Part shown: one piece after another, positions 9,162 to 18,085 of the stretch
How positions within the stretch are numbered: position 1 is the stretch's first letter
How the letters are laid out: every line of letters starts with the position of its first letter
Assembly (NCBI GenBank): GCA_003133645.1
Contig: PKYI01000140.1
Coordinates: 1-37,016, forward strand
Direction of reading: 5' to 3'
DNA: 37,016 nt
Source: Acidobacteriota bacterium
GTDB taxonomy: Bacteria; Acidobacteriota; Thermoanaerobaculia; Thermoanaerobaculales; Thermoanaerobaculaceae
Made by a program: the position numbers and the translations under genes
The notes under the pieces: generated by a model
What the model was told of the DNA's origin: nothing
Databases searched by the model: none
The model's input: the letters and a program-made list of their open reading frames with translations, nothing else

Positions 9162-10540
9162 TCGAAAGTCTGCGCAATATCTTCTCGATCCCCGACCTGC
9201 GCAAGCGGGTCATCTTCACCTTCCTGCTCCTCGCCGTCTACCGGCTGGGGGCGTTCATCCCGACGCCTGGCGTGGACCCGGTGGCGATCGCCGAGTTCAC
9301 CAACCAGGCCAAGGGCACGCTCCTGGGCTTCCTGAACCTGTTCTCCGGCGGGGCGCTCGGCCGGATGACGATCTTCGCCCTCGGGATCATGCCCTACATC
9401 TCGGCCTCGATCATCCTGCAGTTGCTCACGGTGGTCTGGCCGTACCTGGAGAAGCTGTCCAAGGAAGGCGACCTGGGACGCAAGAAGATCACGCAGTGGA
9501 CAAGGTACGGGACGGTCGTGATCTCGATCGTGCAGTCGCTCGGGATCTCGTTCTTCCTCGAGAAGACCTCCGCCCCGGGCGGACTCGCCCTCGTGCCGCA
9601 CCCGGGCTGGGGGTTCCGCTTCATGACGGTGCTGACGCTCACGACCGGGACGGCCTTCGTGATGTGGCTCGGCGAACAGATCACCGAGCGCGGCGTCGGC
9701 AACGGGATCTCGCTCATCATCTTCGCCGGCATCGTCGTCGGCCTTCCGCGGGCCCTCATCAACACCTTCGAGGACCTGCGCACGGGCAGCATGTCGATCA
9801 TCACGGCCCTGATCTTCATCGTGTTTGCGGTGATCGTGGTGGGGGCGATCGTCCTGATGGAGCGCGCCCAGCGCCGTATCCCGGTGCAGTACGCCAAGCG
9901 TATCGTGGGCCGCAAGATGTACGGCGGGGCGAGCACGTACCTGCCGCTGCGCCTAAACACCGGCGGTGTGATCCCGGTGATCTTCGCCGCCTCGATCCTC
10001 TCGTTCCCGCAGACGATCGGCCAGATGGTGGACAACCCGATCATCAAGTCGCTCACCCGCGCTCTGCAGTGGGGGGAGCCGCTGTACAACCTGGTCTACT
10101 TCGTCTCGATCATCTTCTTCTGCTACTTCTACACCTCGATCATCTTCAACCCGCAGGACACCGCCGAGAACATGCGAAAGTACGGTGGCTTCATCCCCGG
10201 GATCCGTCCCGGCCAGCGCACCGCCGATTTCATCGACATGACGCTCACCCGCATCACCCTGGTTGGCGCGATCTACCTGGCCCTTGTCGCGATCCTTCCC
10301 GAGATCCTGATCGCGGGTTTCAAGGTGGCGACGATCCCGTTCATCGGCGGCACCCTCGACGCGTTCCTGCCGCGGTGGTTCACCGAAGGCCTGGGGATCA
10401 AGTTCTACTTCGGCGGCACGTCGCTGCTCATCGTGGTGGGTGTCGCGATGGACACCGTGCAGCAAATCGAGGCGCAGATGGTGATGCGCCATTACGACGG
10501 TTTCGTCAAAGGCCGCCGCTTGCGCGGCCGCAGGGGATGA
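9158..10540 (+). CDS. secY: Protein translocase subunit SecY
   Basis: SecY is the channel of the SecYEG translocon in the inner membrane. The 460-residue product has about ten hydrophobic segments, the start [20 protein letters not shown], the plug-region [20 protein letters not shown], and [20 protein letters not shown]. It is coupled to rplO and followed 4 nt later by adk, the common secY-adk-map arrangement. Length is normal. Confidence 0.97.
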   Translation: MIESLRNIFSIPDLRKRVIFTFLLLAVYRLGAFIPTPGVDPVAIAEFTNQAKGTLLGFLNLFSGGALGRMTIFALGIMPYISASIILQLLTVVWPYLEKLSKEGDLGRKKITQWTRYGTVVISIVQSLGISFFLEKTSAPGGLALVPHPGWGFRFMTVLTLTTGTAFVMWLGEQITERGVGNGISLIIFAGIVVGLPRALINTFEDLRTGSMSIITALIFIVFAVIVVGAIVLMERAQRRIPVQYAKRIVGRKMYGGASTYLPLRLNTGGVIPVIFAASILSFPQTIGQMVDNPIIKSLTRALQWGEPLYNLVYFVSIIFFCYFYTSIIFNPQDTAENMRKYGGFIPGIRPGQRTADFIDMTLTRITLVGAIYLALVAILPEILIAGFKVATIPFIGGTLDAFLPRWFTEGLGIKFYFGGTSLLIVVGVAMDTVQQIEAQMVMRHYDGFVKGRRLRGRRG

Positions 10541-10544
10541 ACGA

Positions 10545-11213
10545 ATGGTGACACGAGCCCTCGACGTGGTGATGCTCGGCCCGCCCGGCGCCGGGAAGGG
10601 AACGCAGGCCAAGCGCGTGGCGGCGGCGTTCGAGCTGCTGCACATTTCGACCGGTGACCTGCTCCGCGAGGAGGTCGCCAAGGGCACCGCCCTCGGCGAG
10701 GAGGCCAAGGGGTACATGAACCGGGGCGAGCTGGTTCCGGACGAGCTGGTGGGCAAGATGCTCGCGAAGCGGCTGCACAGCCAGCGGGCCGCGCTCGGTT
10801 GCGTGTACGACGGCTATCCGAGAACCAGCGCACAGGGGATCCTGCTGGACGGGCTGCTGGCCGAACTCGGCCGGCGCGTTGACGCGGTGCTCTACCTCAA
10901 CGTCCCGGACTCGGACATTCTGGCGCGGATCACCGGCCGCCGGTCGTGCCCGTCGTGCGGCGCCGTCTACCACGTGAGGACGCAGCCGCCGAAGGTGGAT
11001 GGCGTGTGCAACGCGTGCGGCGTCGCCCTCGTGCAGCGCGAGGACGACCGCGAGGAAGTGGTGCGCGAGCGCCTGCGCGTCTACCGCGAGCACACCGCGC
11101 CGCTGCTCGACTACTACCGCGGGCGCAAGATCCTGCGGGAGGCGGACGGCGGACTGAGCCCGGACGAGGTGTTCAAGCGGGTCCGCGAGGCGATGGAGAC
11201 CGTGCGGGCATGA
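10545..11213 (+). CDS. adk: Adenylate kinase, zinc-finger LID type
   Basis: Adenylate kinase interconverts ATP plus AMP with two ADP in the cytoplasm. The 222-residue product has the P-loop GPPGAGKGT (residues 12-20), the AMP-site segment STGDLLREEV and the motif DGYPRT (more often DGFPRT). Four cysteines in the LID (C135, C138, C155, C158) form a zinc site, typical of long bacterial forms. Its stop overlaps the map start. Confidence 0.96.
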   Translation: MVTRALDVVMLGPPGAGKGTQAKRVAAAFELLHISTGDLLREEVAKGTALGEEAKGYMNRGELVPDELVGKMLAKRLHSQRAALGCVYDGYPRTSAQGILLDGLLAELGRRVDAVLYLNVPDSDILARITGRRSCPSCGAVYHVRTQPPKVDGVCNACGVALVQREDDREEVVRERLRVYREHTAPLLDYYRGRKILREADGGLSPDEVFKRVREAMETVRA

Positions 11214-11965
11214 TGATCCTGAAGACCCCCGAGGAGCTGGCGATCATGGACCGGGCCAACACCCTGGTGCACGAGACGCTGCGTCTGGTGGCGGGCGCCG
11301 CCACGCCCGGGGTGTCGACGAAGGAGCTCGACCGGATCGCCGAGGAGCACATCCGTTCCCGCGGCGGCAAGCCGGCGTTCAAGGGGTACCGCGGGTACCC
11401 GGCGACGCTTTGCACCTCCACGAACGACGTGATCGTGCACGGAATCCCCTCGGGCTCGCAGCTGCTCCGTGAGGGCGACATCCTGGGAGTGGACTGCGGG
11501 GTGGTCCTCGACGGGTTCGTGGGGGACGGGGCGGTGACGGTGGCGATCGGCGAGGTCCCCGCCGAGGCCGCGCGCCTCATGCGGGTGACGAAGGAGTGTC
11601 TCGAGCTGGCGGTGGATTTCGTCCGCTCCGGGCAGCGGCTCACCGACATCGGGGAGACGATCCAGGCGCACGCCGAGGGCGCCGGGTTCTCGGTGGTGCG
11701 CGAACTGGTCGGGCACGGGATCGGCCGGGCGATGCACGAGGACCCGCAGGTGTTCAACTACGGGCCCGGCGGCAGGGGGCCGGAGCTCAGGCCCGGCCTC
11801 GTCCTGGCGATCGAGCCGATGATCAACGCGGGGAAGGCCGGCGTCTCCTTCGACGACGACGGCTGGACAGCGCGCACCGAAGACGGTAAGCTTTCTGCCC
11901 ATTTCGAGTATTCGGTGGCCGTGACCGAGAACGGCCCCTGGGTTCTCGGTGTGGGCGGAAGGTAG
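11210..11965 (+). CDS. map: Type I methionine aminopeptidase
   Basis: This enzyme removes the initiator Met from nascent proteins. The 251-residue product keeps the five metal ligands: D95, D106 (in GDGAVT), H169 (in GHGIGRAMHE), E202 (in IEPM) and E233. ATG 11210 overlaps the adk stop; ATG 11213 is the next codon and equally possible. It has no N-terminal zinc-finger extension. The secY-adk-map-infA order supports the call. Confidence 0.96.
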   Translation: MMILKTPEELAIMDRANTLVHETLRLVAGAATPGVSTKELDRIAEEHIRSRGGKPAFKGYRGYPATLCTSTNDVIVHGIPSGSQLLREGDILGVDCGVVLDGFVGDGAVTVAIGEVPAEAARLMRVTKECLELAVDFVRSGQRLTDIGETIQAHAEGAGFSVVRELVGHGIGRAMHEDPQVFNYGPGGRGPELRPGLVLAIEPMINAGKAGVSFDDDGWTARTEDGKLSAHFEYSVAVTENGPWVLGVGGR

Positions 11966-11974
11966 GGAGAGGGT

Positions 11975-12193
11975 ATGGCGAAAGAGGAGGCCATCGAGGT
12001 GATGGCCACCGTGGTGGAGGCCCTACCGAACGCTGTGTTTCGCGTGGAGTTGGAGAACGGTCATGAGGTCCTCGCGCACATCTCGGGCAAGATGCGGAAG
12101 CACTTCATCCGCATCCTGCCGGGCGACAAGGTCCTGGTGGAGCTGTCGCCGTACGACCTGACGCGGGGACGGATCGTGTACCGGTACAAGTGA
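11975..12193 (+). CDS. infA: Translation initiation factor IF-1
   Basis: IF-1 is a one-domain OB-fold protein that binds the ribosomal A site during initiation. The 72-residue product shows [40 protein letters not shown] and [12 protein letters not shown], matching the family over its whole length. The stop codon lies inside an 18-bp palindrome (12191-12208) described separately. Confidence 0.97.
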   Translation: MAKEEAIEVMATVVEALPNAVFRVELENGHEVLAHISGKMRKHFIRILPGDKVLVELSPYDLTRGRIVYRYK

Positions 12194-12247
12194 TGCGAAT
12201 TCGCATCATCCTGAGTGGCACCTTTGGCGCCACGAAGGATCCCGAGA
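12191..12247 (+). repeat. REP-like extragenic palindromic element between infA and rpmJ
   Basis: Two inverted structures sit side by side. The first is a perfect 18-bp palindrome with centre GAATTC at 12191-12208, including the infA stop. The second is a hairpin at 12208-12240 in which ATCCT pairs with AGGAT and GTGGC pairs with GCCAC, separated by a symmetric GA/GA internal loop. Its loop is ACCTTTGGC. The edges CATCCTGAG and CGAAGGATC resemble, from memory, a short palindromic repeat common between genes in Acidobacteria and some other phyla. No other copy was noticed in this window. The two structures share base 12208 and could compete. Confidence 0.55.
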
Positions 12248-12292
12248 AGCTTGGGGGGCGGTGAAGGAAAGCTTTGGAAGGGGTTAACGCGT

Positions 12293-12406
12293 ATGAAGGT
12301 TCGTTCTTCGGTCCGAAAGATATGCAGCAAGTGCAAAATCGTGGTGCGCAAGGGGGTCGTGCGTGTGATCTGCGAGAACCCCAAGCACAAGCAGCGCCAG
12401 GGTTGA
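12293..12406 (+). CDS. rpmJ: 50S ribosomal protein L36, zinc-binding form
   Basis: L36 is the smallest ribosomal protein. The 37-residue product [15 protein letters not shown] has the zinc ligands C11, C14, C27 and H32, so it is the C+ form. ATG 12293 has AAGGGG at 12278-12283 as ribosome binding site. The 99-nt gap to infA is the largest inside the operon and contains the REP-like element. Confidence 0.95.
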   Translation: MKVRSSVRKICSKCKIVVRKGVVRVICENPKHKQRQG

Positions 12407-12420
12407 TGAGGAGGTAGGCT

Positions 12421-12804
12421 GTGGCACGCATTGTGGGCGTCGATCTTCCCCAGAACAAGCACGTGGAGATCGGTCTGACGTACATCTACGGCGTTGGCCG
12501 CTCGTTGTCGCTGGCGGTGCTCGCCAAGGCCAAGGTCGATCCGATGGTTCGCGTCAAAGACCTCTCCGAAGACGAGGTGCGCCGCATCACCCGCGTCATC
12601 CAGGATGACGTGAAGGTGGAAGGTGATCTGCGCAAAGAAGTCGCGATGAACATCAAGCGGCTGATGGAAATCGGCAGCTATCGCGGCATCCGGCACCGGC
12701 GCGGTCTGCCGGTGCGCGGCCAGCGCACCCACACCAACTCGCGCACCCGCAAGGGCCCACGGCGCGGCACGGTGGCCAAGAAGAAGCGGGCCACGAAGAC
12801 CTAG
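12421..12804 (+). CDS. rpsM: 30S ribosomal protein S13
   Basis: S13 contacts the large subunit and P-site tRNA from the head of the 30S. The 127-residue product starts with GTG at 12421 ([20 protein letters not shown]), contains [20 protein letters not shown] and ends in the basic KKKRATKT tail that reaches tRNA. The GAGGAGGT upstream is a strong ribosome binding site. Confidence 0.97.
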   Translation: MARIVGVDLPQNKHVEIGLTYIYGVGRSLSLAVLAKAKVDPMVRVKDLSEDEVRRITRVIQDDVKVEGDLRKEVAMNIKRLMEIGSYRGIRHRRGLPVRGQRTHTNSRTRKGPRRGTVAKKKRATKT

Positions 12805-12822
12805 GGCAGAGGAAGGCACGTC

Positions 12823-13224
12823 ATGGCAAAGGCGACCAAAGCTGCAAAGAAGGGCACCCGCCGGCGCGAGCGCAAGAGCGTGCCGCACGGCGTGGCCCAC
12901 ATTCAGGCTACGTTCAACAACACGATCGTGACGATTACCGATCCGACCGGCGGGGCCCTGTGCTGGAGTTCGGCCGGGCGCATCGGCTACAAAGGTTCCC
13001 GCAAGGGGACGCCGTACGCGGCGCAGTTGGCGGCCCGTAACGCGGCCGAACAGGCCCAGGAGCACGGGGTTCGGACCGTGGACGTCGAACTCAAGGGTCC
13101 GGGCGCCGGGCGGGAGTCCGCGATCAGGGCGCTCGCCGCGTCCGGTCTCGAGATCAAGAGCATCAAGGACGTGACGCCCATCCCGCACAACGGCTGCAGG
13201 CCGCCGAAGCGGCGTCGGGTGTAA
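12823..13224 (+). CDS. rpsK: 30S ribosomal protein S11
   Basis: S11 forms part of the 30S platform. The 133-residue product shows [40 protein letters not shown] and the end [18 protein letters not shown]. The Asn-Gly within PHNGC is the conserved site where isoaspartate is found in E. coli S11. Confidence 0.97.
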   Translation: MAKATKAAKKGTRRRERKSVPHGVAHIQATFNNTIVTITDPTGGALCWSSAGRIGYKGSRKGTPYAAQLAARNAAEQAQEHGVRTVDVELKGPGAGRESAIRALAASGLEIKSIKDVTPIPHNGCRPPKRRRV

Positions 13225-13244
13225 GGGGCAATAGGGAGGTACTA

Positions 13245-13871
13245 GTGGCACGATATCACGAGCCCGTCTGTCGGCTGTGCCGCCGCGAGGGGATGAAGCT
13301 GTTCCTCAAGGGGGAGCGGTGCTTCAAGGAAAAGTGCGCCGTCGAGCGGCGCTCCTACGCGCCGGGACAGCATGGGAAACGTCGCAACAAGATGCAGCCG
13401 TACGGTCTGCAGCTGCGCGAGAAGCAGAAGGTGCGCCGCGTGTACGGCGTGCTGGAGGCGCAGTTCCGGCGCTACTTCGCCGAGGCCGCCCGGCAAAAGG
13501 GCGTCACCGGCGAAAACTTGTTGCGCTTGCTGGAGATGCGCCTCGACAACGTGGTCTACTCGCTGGGCTTCGCGTCGTCGCGCTCGCAGGCCCGCCAGCT
13601 CATCCGGCACGGTCACGTACTGGTGAACGGGCGGCGGAGCGACATTCCGTCCTTCCAGGTGAAGCCGGGGATGGAGGTCGCGCTGAAGGACAAGCTGCGC
13701 GCCAACGCGTTCGTCAACGAGGCGCTCGACACGGCGCAAGGCCGCGGCGTGCCGCCGTGGCTCGAGCTTGATGGCGAGAACTACAAGGGCAAGGTTCTGG
13801 CGCTGCCCACGCGCGAGGACATCCGCTTGCCGATCCAGGAGCAGCTGATCGTCGAGCTGTACTCGCGGTGA
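13245..13871 (+). CDS. rpsD: 30S ribosomal protein S4, zinc-binding form
   Basis: S4 starts 30S assembly and in E. coli represses the alpha operon. The 208-residue product has an N-terminal zinc site (C9, C12, C26, C31) and an S4 RNA-binding domain around [20 protein letters not shown]. The start is GTG 13245, with GGGAGG upstream. The sequence ends with the usual [19 protein letters not shown]. Confidence 0.97.
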   Translation: MARYHEPVCRLCRREGMKLFLKGERCFKEKCAVERRSYAPGQHGKRRNKMQPYGLQLREKQKVRRVYGVLEAQFRRYFAEAARQKGVTGENLLRLLEMRLDNVVYSLGFASSRSQARQLIRHGHVLVNGRRSDIPSFQVKPGMEVALKDKLRANAFVNEALDTAQGRGVPPWLELDGENYKGKVLALPTREDIRLPIQEQLIVELYSR

Positions 13872-13881
13872 GGAGGTCGCA

Positions 13882-14832
13882 ATGAGAGGATTGGAGCTGC
13901 ATCGACCCCAGGCGGTCGTGATGGACGCCGAACGCAGCACGCCTACCTACGGGGTATTCACAGCGCAACCGTTCGAACGCGGGTGGGGGGTGACCGTCGG
14001 CAACGCGCTGCGGCGCATCCTGCTCTCGTCGGTCGAGGGGAGCGCGATCACCGCCGTCCGCTTCGCCGGGGTGGACCACGAGTACGACTCGATCCCCGGC
14101 GTGATGGAAGACGTCACCGACTTGATCCTCAACCTGAAGCGTGTGCCGCTGCGGCTGGTGGGGCCCGAAACGCTCACGGCCACCATCGAGGTAAGCGATC
14201 CCGGAGTGCTCCAGGCGCGCGCCATCAAGGGCGGGACGGAGCTGGAGGTCGTCGACCCGGATGTCTACCTGGCGACGCTGGCCGAGGAGGGCGCGGTCGA
14301 GGCCGAGCTGGTGATCCGGCGCGGACGCGGGTACGTGCCCGCCGACGAGCAGAACGCCGAGAACCTCGGAGTCGGCTTCATCCATCTCGACGCGGCGTAC
14401 TCGCCGGTGCGCAGGACGAACTACCGCATCGAACCCGCGCGCGTGGGGCAGGCCACGGACTACGAGAAGCTCGTGTTCGAGGTGTGGACCAACGGCGCCG
14501 TGACGCCGGCCGCGGCGGTGGTCGAGGCGGCCCGGTTGCTGGCCGACCATCTCCCGATCTTCTCGAACCTCGACCAGAGCCATGAGGCTGCGCCGGCGGC
14601 CAAGGACGAAGGCGTCCTGGACCGGACGATCGAGGTCCTGGAACTCGGCGGGCGCGTCAACAACATGCTGCGCAACGCGGGGATCGAGACGGTCCGCGAC
14701 CTGGTGAGCGCCGGCGAGGACGACCTGGATGGCATTTCCGGGTTCGGCAAGAAGGCGCTGACCGAGGTGCGGGAGAAGCTCGAGACGCTCGGCCTCGGCC
14801 TGGGCATGCGCTTCGACCTGCCGCAGTCGTAA
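13882..14832 (+). CDS. rpoA: RNA polymerase subunit alpha
   Basis: The alpha subunit dimerises to start RNA polymerase assembly and contacts promoters and activators. The 316-residue product has the N-terminal assembly domain (GWGVTVGNALRRILLSSVEG; SIPGVMEDVTDLILNLK) and a C-terminal domain (NMLRNAGIETVRDLVSAGED, with FGKKALTEVREKLETLGL). A short Ala/Lys-containing linker joins the two domains near residues 230-245. AGGAGG precedes ATG 13882. Confidence 0.98.
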   Translation: MRGLELHRPQAVVMDAERSTPTYGVFTAQPFERGWGVTVGNALRRILLSSVEGSAITAVRFAGVDHEYDSIPGVMEDVTDLILNLKRVPLRLVGPETLTATIEVSDPGVLQARAIKGGTELEVVDPDVYLATLAEEGAVEAELVIRRGRGYVPADEQNAENLGVGFIHLDAAYSPVRRTNYRIEPARVGQATDYEKLVFEVWTNGAVTPAAAVVEAARLLADHLPIFSNLDQSHEAAPAAKDEGVLDRTIEVLELGGRVNNMLRNAGIETVRDLVSAGEDDLDGISGFGKKALTEVREKLETLGLGLGMRFDLPQS

Positions 14833-14844
14833 CGGAGGAGAGTC

Positions 14845-15306
14845 ATGCGACACAACATGTCGAAGCGCAAGCTGGGGAGGACGTCGGAGCACCGGCGGGC
14901 GCTTTTCCGCAACCAACTCAAGTCCCTGATCACGCACGAGAGGATCATCACCACCCTCCCGAAGGCCAAGGAGCTGCGCCCGATCGCCGAGAAGGTCGTC
15001 ACGCTCGGCCGTCAGTCCGAGTCCATCCACGCGCGGCGCTTGGCGGCGCGGTGGCTCACCGACCGTGACCTCGTGCACCGGCTGTTCGCCGAGATCGGCC
15101 CGCGTTTCGTGAACCGGCCCGGCGGGTACACCCGCATCGTGAAGCTGGGACCCCGCCGCGGCGACGGGGCGGAGCTCGCGATCCTCGAGTTCGTCGACTT
15201 CAAGCTCGGCGAGGGGAAGGCCAAAGCCGAGGGTGAGGCCAAGAAGGAGCGCAAGAAGAAGGCGCCCGCGGCCGCGAGGGCCGAGGCAGCGGGACCCGGC
15301 AAGTAG
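14845..15306 (+). CDS. rplQ: 50S ribosomal protein L17 with C-terminal tail
   Basis: L17 sits near the tunnel exit. The first 120 or so residues are standard ([40 protein letters not shown]). The last 30 or so are a Lys/Ala/Glu-rich tail ([20 protein letters not shown]) beyond the common end of the family. It is the final gene of the operon, followed 25 nt later by a terminator hairpin. Confidence 0.96.
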   Translation: MRHNMSKRKLGRTSEHRRALFRNQLKSLITHERIITTLPKAKELRPIAEKVVTLGRQSESIHARRLAARWLTDRDLVHRLFAEIGPRFVNRPGGYTRIVKLGPRRGDGAELAILEFVDFKLGEGKAKAEGEAKKERKKKAPAAARAEAAGPGK

Positions 15307-15331
15307 CAGCCGGCTGCAGCAGGAACTCTCT

Positions 15332-15364
15332 CGGCGCCCGGGGTCACCCGGGCGCCGTTTCGTT
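15332..15364 (+). terminator. Intrinsic terminator of the ribosomal operon
   Basis: A perfect 11-bp stem (15332-15342 with 15347-15357, arms CGGCGCCCGGG and CCCGGGCGCCG) closes on a GTCA loop and is followed by TTTCGTT. It lies directly after rplQ and ends the S10-spc-alpha transcription unit. Confidence 0.88.
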
Positions 15365-15527
15365 ACCCGGGCCTATACTGCAACGAGACAACGATGTCCG
15401 AAGCGCCGGCTGTGCTAGTGATGGCCGGCGGGCCGGTTACGCCATGGAGCGCCGTGCCATCGTCGGCGCGACGGTCGTGCCGGTGGGTCCGGCCGGGCGG
15501 TTCGTCGCGCTTGCCGCGGGGAGGGGC

Positions 15528-15556
15528 TTGACACCCTGGGCTGAATCCTATATAAC
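15528..15556 (+). promoter_or_regulatory. Sigma-70-type promoter of the efflux cassette
   Basis: TTGACA (15528-15533), a 17-nt spacer and TATAAC (15551-15556) make a near-consensus promoter. The predicted transcript start is near 15563, giving a leader of about 14 nt that carries the GGAGG ribosome binding site of the TolC-like gene. The surrounding AT-rich patch stands out against the GC-rich background. The segment 15365-15527 upstream shows no gene I can support. Confidence 0.85.
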
Positions 15557-15570
15557 CATATAGCGATGGA
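15548..15570 (+). promoter_or_regulatory. Putative ArsR-family operator over the -10 box
   Basis: CTATAT-AACC-ATATAG (15548-15563) is a perfect 6-bp inverted repeat covering the -10 box, where a repressor would block polymerase. TATAACCA (15551-15558) and CGATGGA (15564-15570) recur, contiguous and inverted, in the arsR promoter at 21947-21961. The repressor encoded at 21981 is the obvious candidate; binding is inferred. Confidence 0.6.
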
Positions 15571-15576
15571 GGTGGT

Positions 15577-16914
15577 ATGCGTGGCCGTCTTCACTTGACT
15601 GTTGTTCTGCTCGTCGCCACCGCGCTCCCAGCCGGTGCTGCGGAGCGCCTCACCCTCAGGGAGGCGATGGCCCGGGCGCACGAGCACGCTCAGGAGGCGA
15701 AGGCCGCCGTTGATCGCGCGCAGGCGGCGGGCGCCCGCCTGAAGCAGGCCGAGGGCTTTCGTCTGCCGTCGGTGTCGCTGCAGGAAACCTGGATGCGCAC
15801 CAACTCGCCGGCCGAGGTCTTCGCCCTGCAGCTGAACCAGCAACGCTTCTCGTTCGCGGCGTTCACCGCTGGCGACCCGAACCGGCCGGATTTCCTCAAC
15901 ACCGCGATCAGCCGCGTGGAGCTGTCGCTGCCGTTGTACACCGGCGGGGAGTTGTCTGGCCGGGTTTCGCAGGCCCGGCTGGCTTCCGCGGCGGCCGCCG
16001 ACACCGCCGGCTGGGCCGGCGATCAGGCCGCGCTCGCCGCCGCCGAGGCGTACGTGACGGTGGAGCAGGCGCGGGAGTACGTGGCGCTGCTGCAACGGGC
16101 CCGCGAAACGGTGAAGGCGCACGTCGAGCTTGCCCGCGCCTACTCGGAGCAGGGGATGATCGTGCGCTCCGAGGTCCTGCGGGCCGAGGTCGAGCTGGCG
16201 CGGCTGGACGACCTGGTGGAGGAGGCGCAGGGGCGGGAACGCGTCGCCGAGGCCAACCTGGCGTTCCGCCTCGGGTCCGACCAGGGGATGGCCTGGGAGC
16301 TAGACCCCCTGTCGCCGCCGGCGCCGTTGGCGGAAGGCCTCGACGGGTGGCTGGCCTCGGCCGCATCGCGCAAGGACCTGGCGGCCGCCCAACGGGGGCT
16401 GCAGGCCGGCGAACTGGAAGCGGCGGTGCGCCGGGCGGCCTTCCTGCCGCGTGTGGGTTTGGTGGGGCGGGGCGACTGGGTGGACGACACGCTGTTCGGC
16501 GGCCACGGCAGCTCGACGTCGATCGTGGCGGTCGCGAGCTTGAACGTCTTCTCCGGAGGCTCCGACCGCGCGGCGGTCGCGGCTGCGCGCTGGGAGGCCA
16601 AAGCGGGGGCCGAGGACGTCGCCCGGTTTGCGCAAGGGATCCAGCTCCAGGTCCGGCAGGCGTTCCAGGAGGCGGTCACCGCGCGCCAGCGGCAAGCCAC
16701 GGCGGTGAAGGCGCTGGCTGCCGCCCGTGAGGCGGAGCGCATCACCGAGGAGCGTTTCAAGACCGGGGTCGTGAAGATGATCGACCTGCTCGACGCCACC
16801 ACGGCCCGCCGCGAGGCGGAAACGCGAGAACTGGTCGCCCGCGCCGATGCGACCGCGGTCGCGCTCCGCCTTGCGGTGCAGGCGGGACGCCCGGCAGAGA
16901 GCGTGTTGCCGTGA
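15577..16914 (+). CDS. TolC-family outer-membrane efflux channel
   Basis: The 445-residue product should form the outer-membrane and periplasmic tunnel of a tripartite pump. A signal peptide covers residues 1 to about 21 (cleavage near PAGA/AE). It is followed by the two-fold repeated long-helix pattern of the OEP family, for example LTLREAMARAHEHAQEAKAA at the start and MIDLLDATTARREAETRELV near the end. The conserved GVVKMIDLLDA segment is typical of TolC-like proteins. ATG 15577 follows GGAGGTGG. It is the first gene of the cassette, under the promoter at 15528. Confidence 0.93.
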   Translation: MRGRLHLTVVLLVATALPAGAAERLTLREAMARAHEHAQEAKAAVDRAQAAGARLKQAEGFRLPSVSLQETWMRTNSPAEVFALQLNQQRFSFAAFTAGDPNRPDFLNTAISRVELSLPLYTGGELSGRVSQARLASAAAADTAGWAGDQAALAAAEAYVTVEQAREYVALLQRARETVKAHVELARAYSEQGMIVRSEVLRAEVELARLDDLVEEAQGRERVAEANLAFRLGSDQGMAWELDPLSPPAPLAEGLDGWLASAASRKDLAAAQRGLQAGELEAAVRRAAFLPRVGLVGRGDWVDDTLFGGHGSSTSIVAVASLNVFSGGSDRAAVAAARWEAKAGAEDVARFAQGIQLQVRQAFQEAVTARQRQATAVKALAAAREAERITEERFKTGVVKMIDLLDATTARREAETRELVARADATAVALRLAVQAGRPAESVLP

Positions 16915-16919
16915 GGAGA

Positions 16920-16940
16920 GGGCACAGGGCACAGGGCACA
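16920..16940 (+). repeat. Three tandem copies of GGGCACA
   Basis: Three perfect 7-bp units (16920-16926, 16927-16933, 16934-16940) lie in the 103-nt gap between the channel and adaptor genes. The rest of that gap holds no other clear signal until the ribosome binding site at 17008. It looks like a simple-sequence repeat that could vary in copy number. Confidence 0.85.
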
Positions 16941-17017
16941 GAAGAGCAACGAGAACGAGCGCTTGTGGCGCTGAGATGTCCGCGGCGGTTCGCGAGCGGA
17001 GAGCTTTGGAGGGGTTG

Positions 17018-18085
17018 ATGGCAAGGACCAGCGTGCTATTGGGTATGTTCGCGATCGCCGCGGCGGCGTGCGGAGGTGGGGTCAAGGGGTCCGAGACGCC
17101 GCTTGCGCCGGTCGGGGCCAAGGTCGTCAAGGTGGAAGCCGGCCAGGTGCCGCAGGTCGTGGACCTGTACGGCACGGTCGAGGCGGAGCGCACGGCGGCG
17201 GTCTCGTCGCGCGTGATGGCGACGGTCACCGCGGTGAGAGTGCAACCCGGAGACGTTGTCCGGCAGGGGCAGGTGCTGGTGGAGATCGACCCCGCGACCA
17301 CCCGCGGCCAGGAGGGGCAAGCACGCGGCGGGCTCGCCCAGGCGCAGGCGGCGCTGGCACTCGCCGAGCGCAACCTGGAGCGCTTCAAGGCGCTGGCCGC
17401 CAAGGGCGCGGCATCGGAGCTCGAACTCGACATGGCGACGATGCAGTACCAACAGGCCAAGGGCGCCGTGGCCCAGGGCGAAGGAGCGGTCGAGGCGACC
17501 TCCTCGGTCGCGCGGGAGTGGAAAGTGGTCGCGCCGTTCGCGGGTCGGGTCGCAGCCAAGTTGGTCGAGGTCGGCGACCTCGCCGCCCCCGGACGCCCGC
17601 TGGTCATGGTCGAATCCGCGACCGGCAGGCGACTCGTACTGGCGGTCCCCGAGACGGTGCTGGCCGCGTCCGGCCTCAAGGTCGGCGCGCCGGTCGCGGT
17701 GCGCATCGACACCCAACCGGGGGGCGGCGCCGACGGGCGGGTGAGCGAGGTGTACCCGAGCGCCGATCCGATGTCGCACGCGTTCACGGTGAAGGTCGCG
17801 ATCAACGGGGAGGTCGCGGCGGGGGTCTCGGGCCACGCGGCGATCACCGTCGGGACCCGGTCCGCGGTGGCGGTGCCGCGGGAGGCGCTCGCCAAATCCG
17901 GCGGCCTCGACCTCGTCGTGGTGCGGGACGCGCAGGGTCTGTCCCGCTCGCGCGCCGTGACGCTCGGCGGCGTCCTCCCTGACGGCCGGGTCGAGGTGCT
18001 CTCAGGCCTCGCCGCCGGCGAGGAGGTGGCGGTGGGGCTGGCGGTGGTGCCGCCCGACGGCACGCCTCTGGAGGCACGGTCGTGA
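17018..18085 (+). CDS. HlyD-type periplasmic adaptor lipoprotein of the RND pump
   Basis: The 355-residue product links the RND pump to the outer channel. A short signal peptide ends in a lipobox with the lipidated Cys at residue 18 (AAAAC-GGG). Then come a lipoyl-like half (VQPGDVVRQGQVLVEIDP), a coiled-coil hairpin at roughly 95-165 (LAQAQAALALAERNLERFKA), the second half (APFAGRVAAKLVEVGDLAAP) and beta-barrel domains. ATG 17018 is chosen for GGAGGGG upstream and for the signal peptide; longer in-frame starts lie inside the channel gene. Its stop overlaps the pump gene by 4 nt. Confidence 0.92.
   Translation: MARTSVLLGMFAIAAAACGGGVKGSETPLAPVGAKVVKVEAGQVPQVVDLYGTVEAERTAAVSSRVMATVTAVRVQPGDVVRQGQVLVEIDPATTRGQEGQARGGLAQAQAALALAERNLERFKALAAKGAASELELDMATMQYQQAKGAVAQGEGAVEATSSVAREWKVVAPFAGRVAAKLVEVGDLAAPGRPLVMVESATGRRLVLAVPETVLAASGLKVGAPVAVRIDTQPGGGADGRVSEVYPSADPMSHAFTVKVAINGEVAAGVSGHAAITVGTRSAVAVPREALAKSGGLDLVVVRDAQGLSRSRAVTLGGVLPDGRVEVLSGLAAGEEVAVGLAVVPPDGTPLEARS

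Noticed and set aside
15394-15531. Small open frame beginning MSEAPAVLVMAGG before the efflux promoter
   Set aside because: Its second half is Arg/Ser-rich and its stop lies in the -35 box. It might be a remnant of a nucleotidyltransferase-like start, but nothing else supports it.
15444-15563. Second small frame (MERRAIVGATVVPVG) overlapping the efflux promoter
   Set aside because: It runs through the promoter and operator and has no ribosome binding site.
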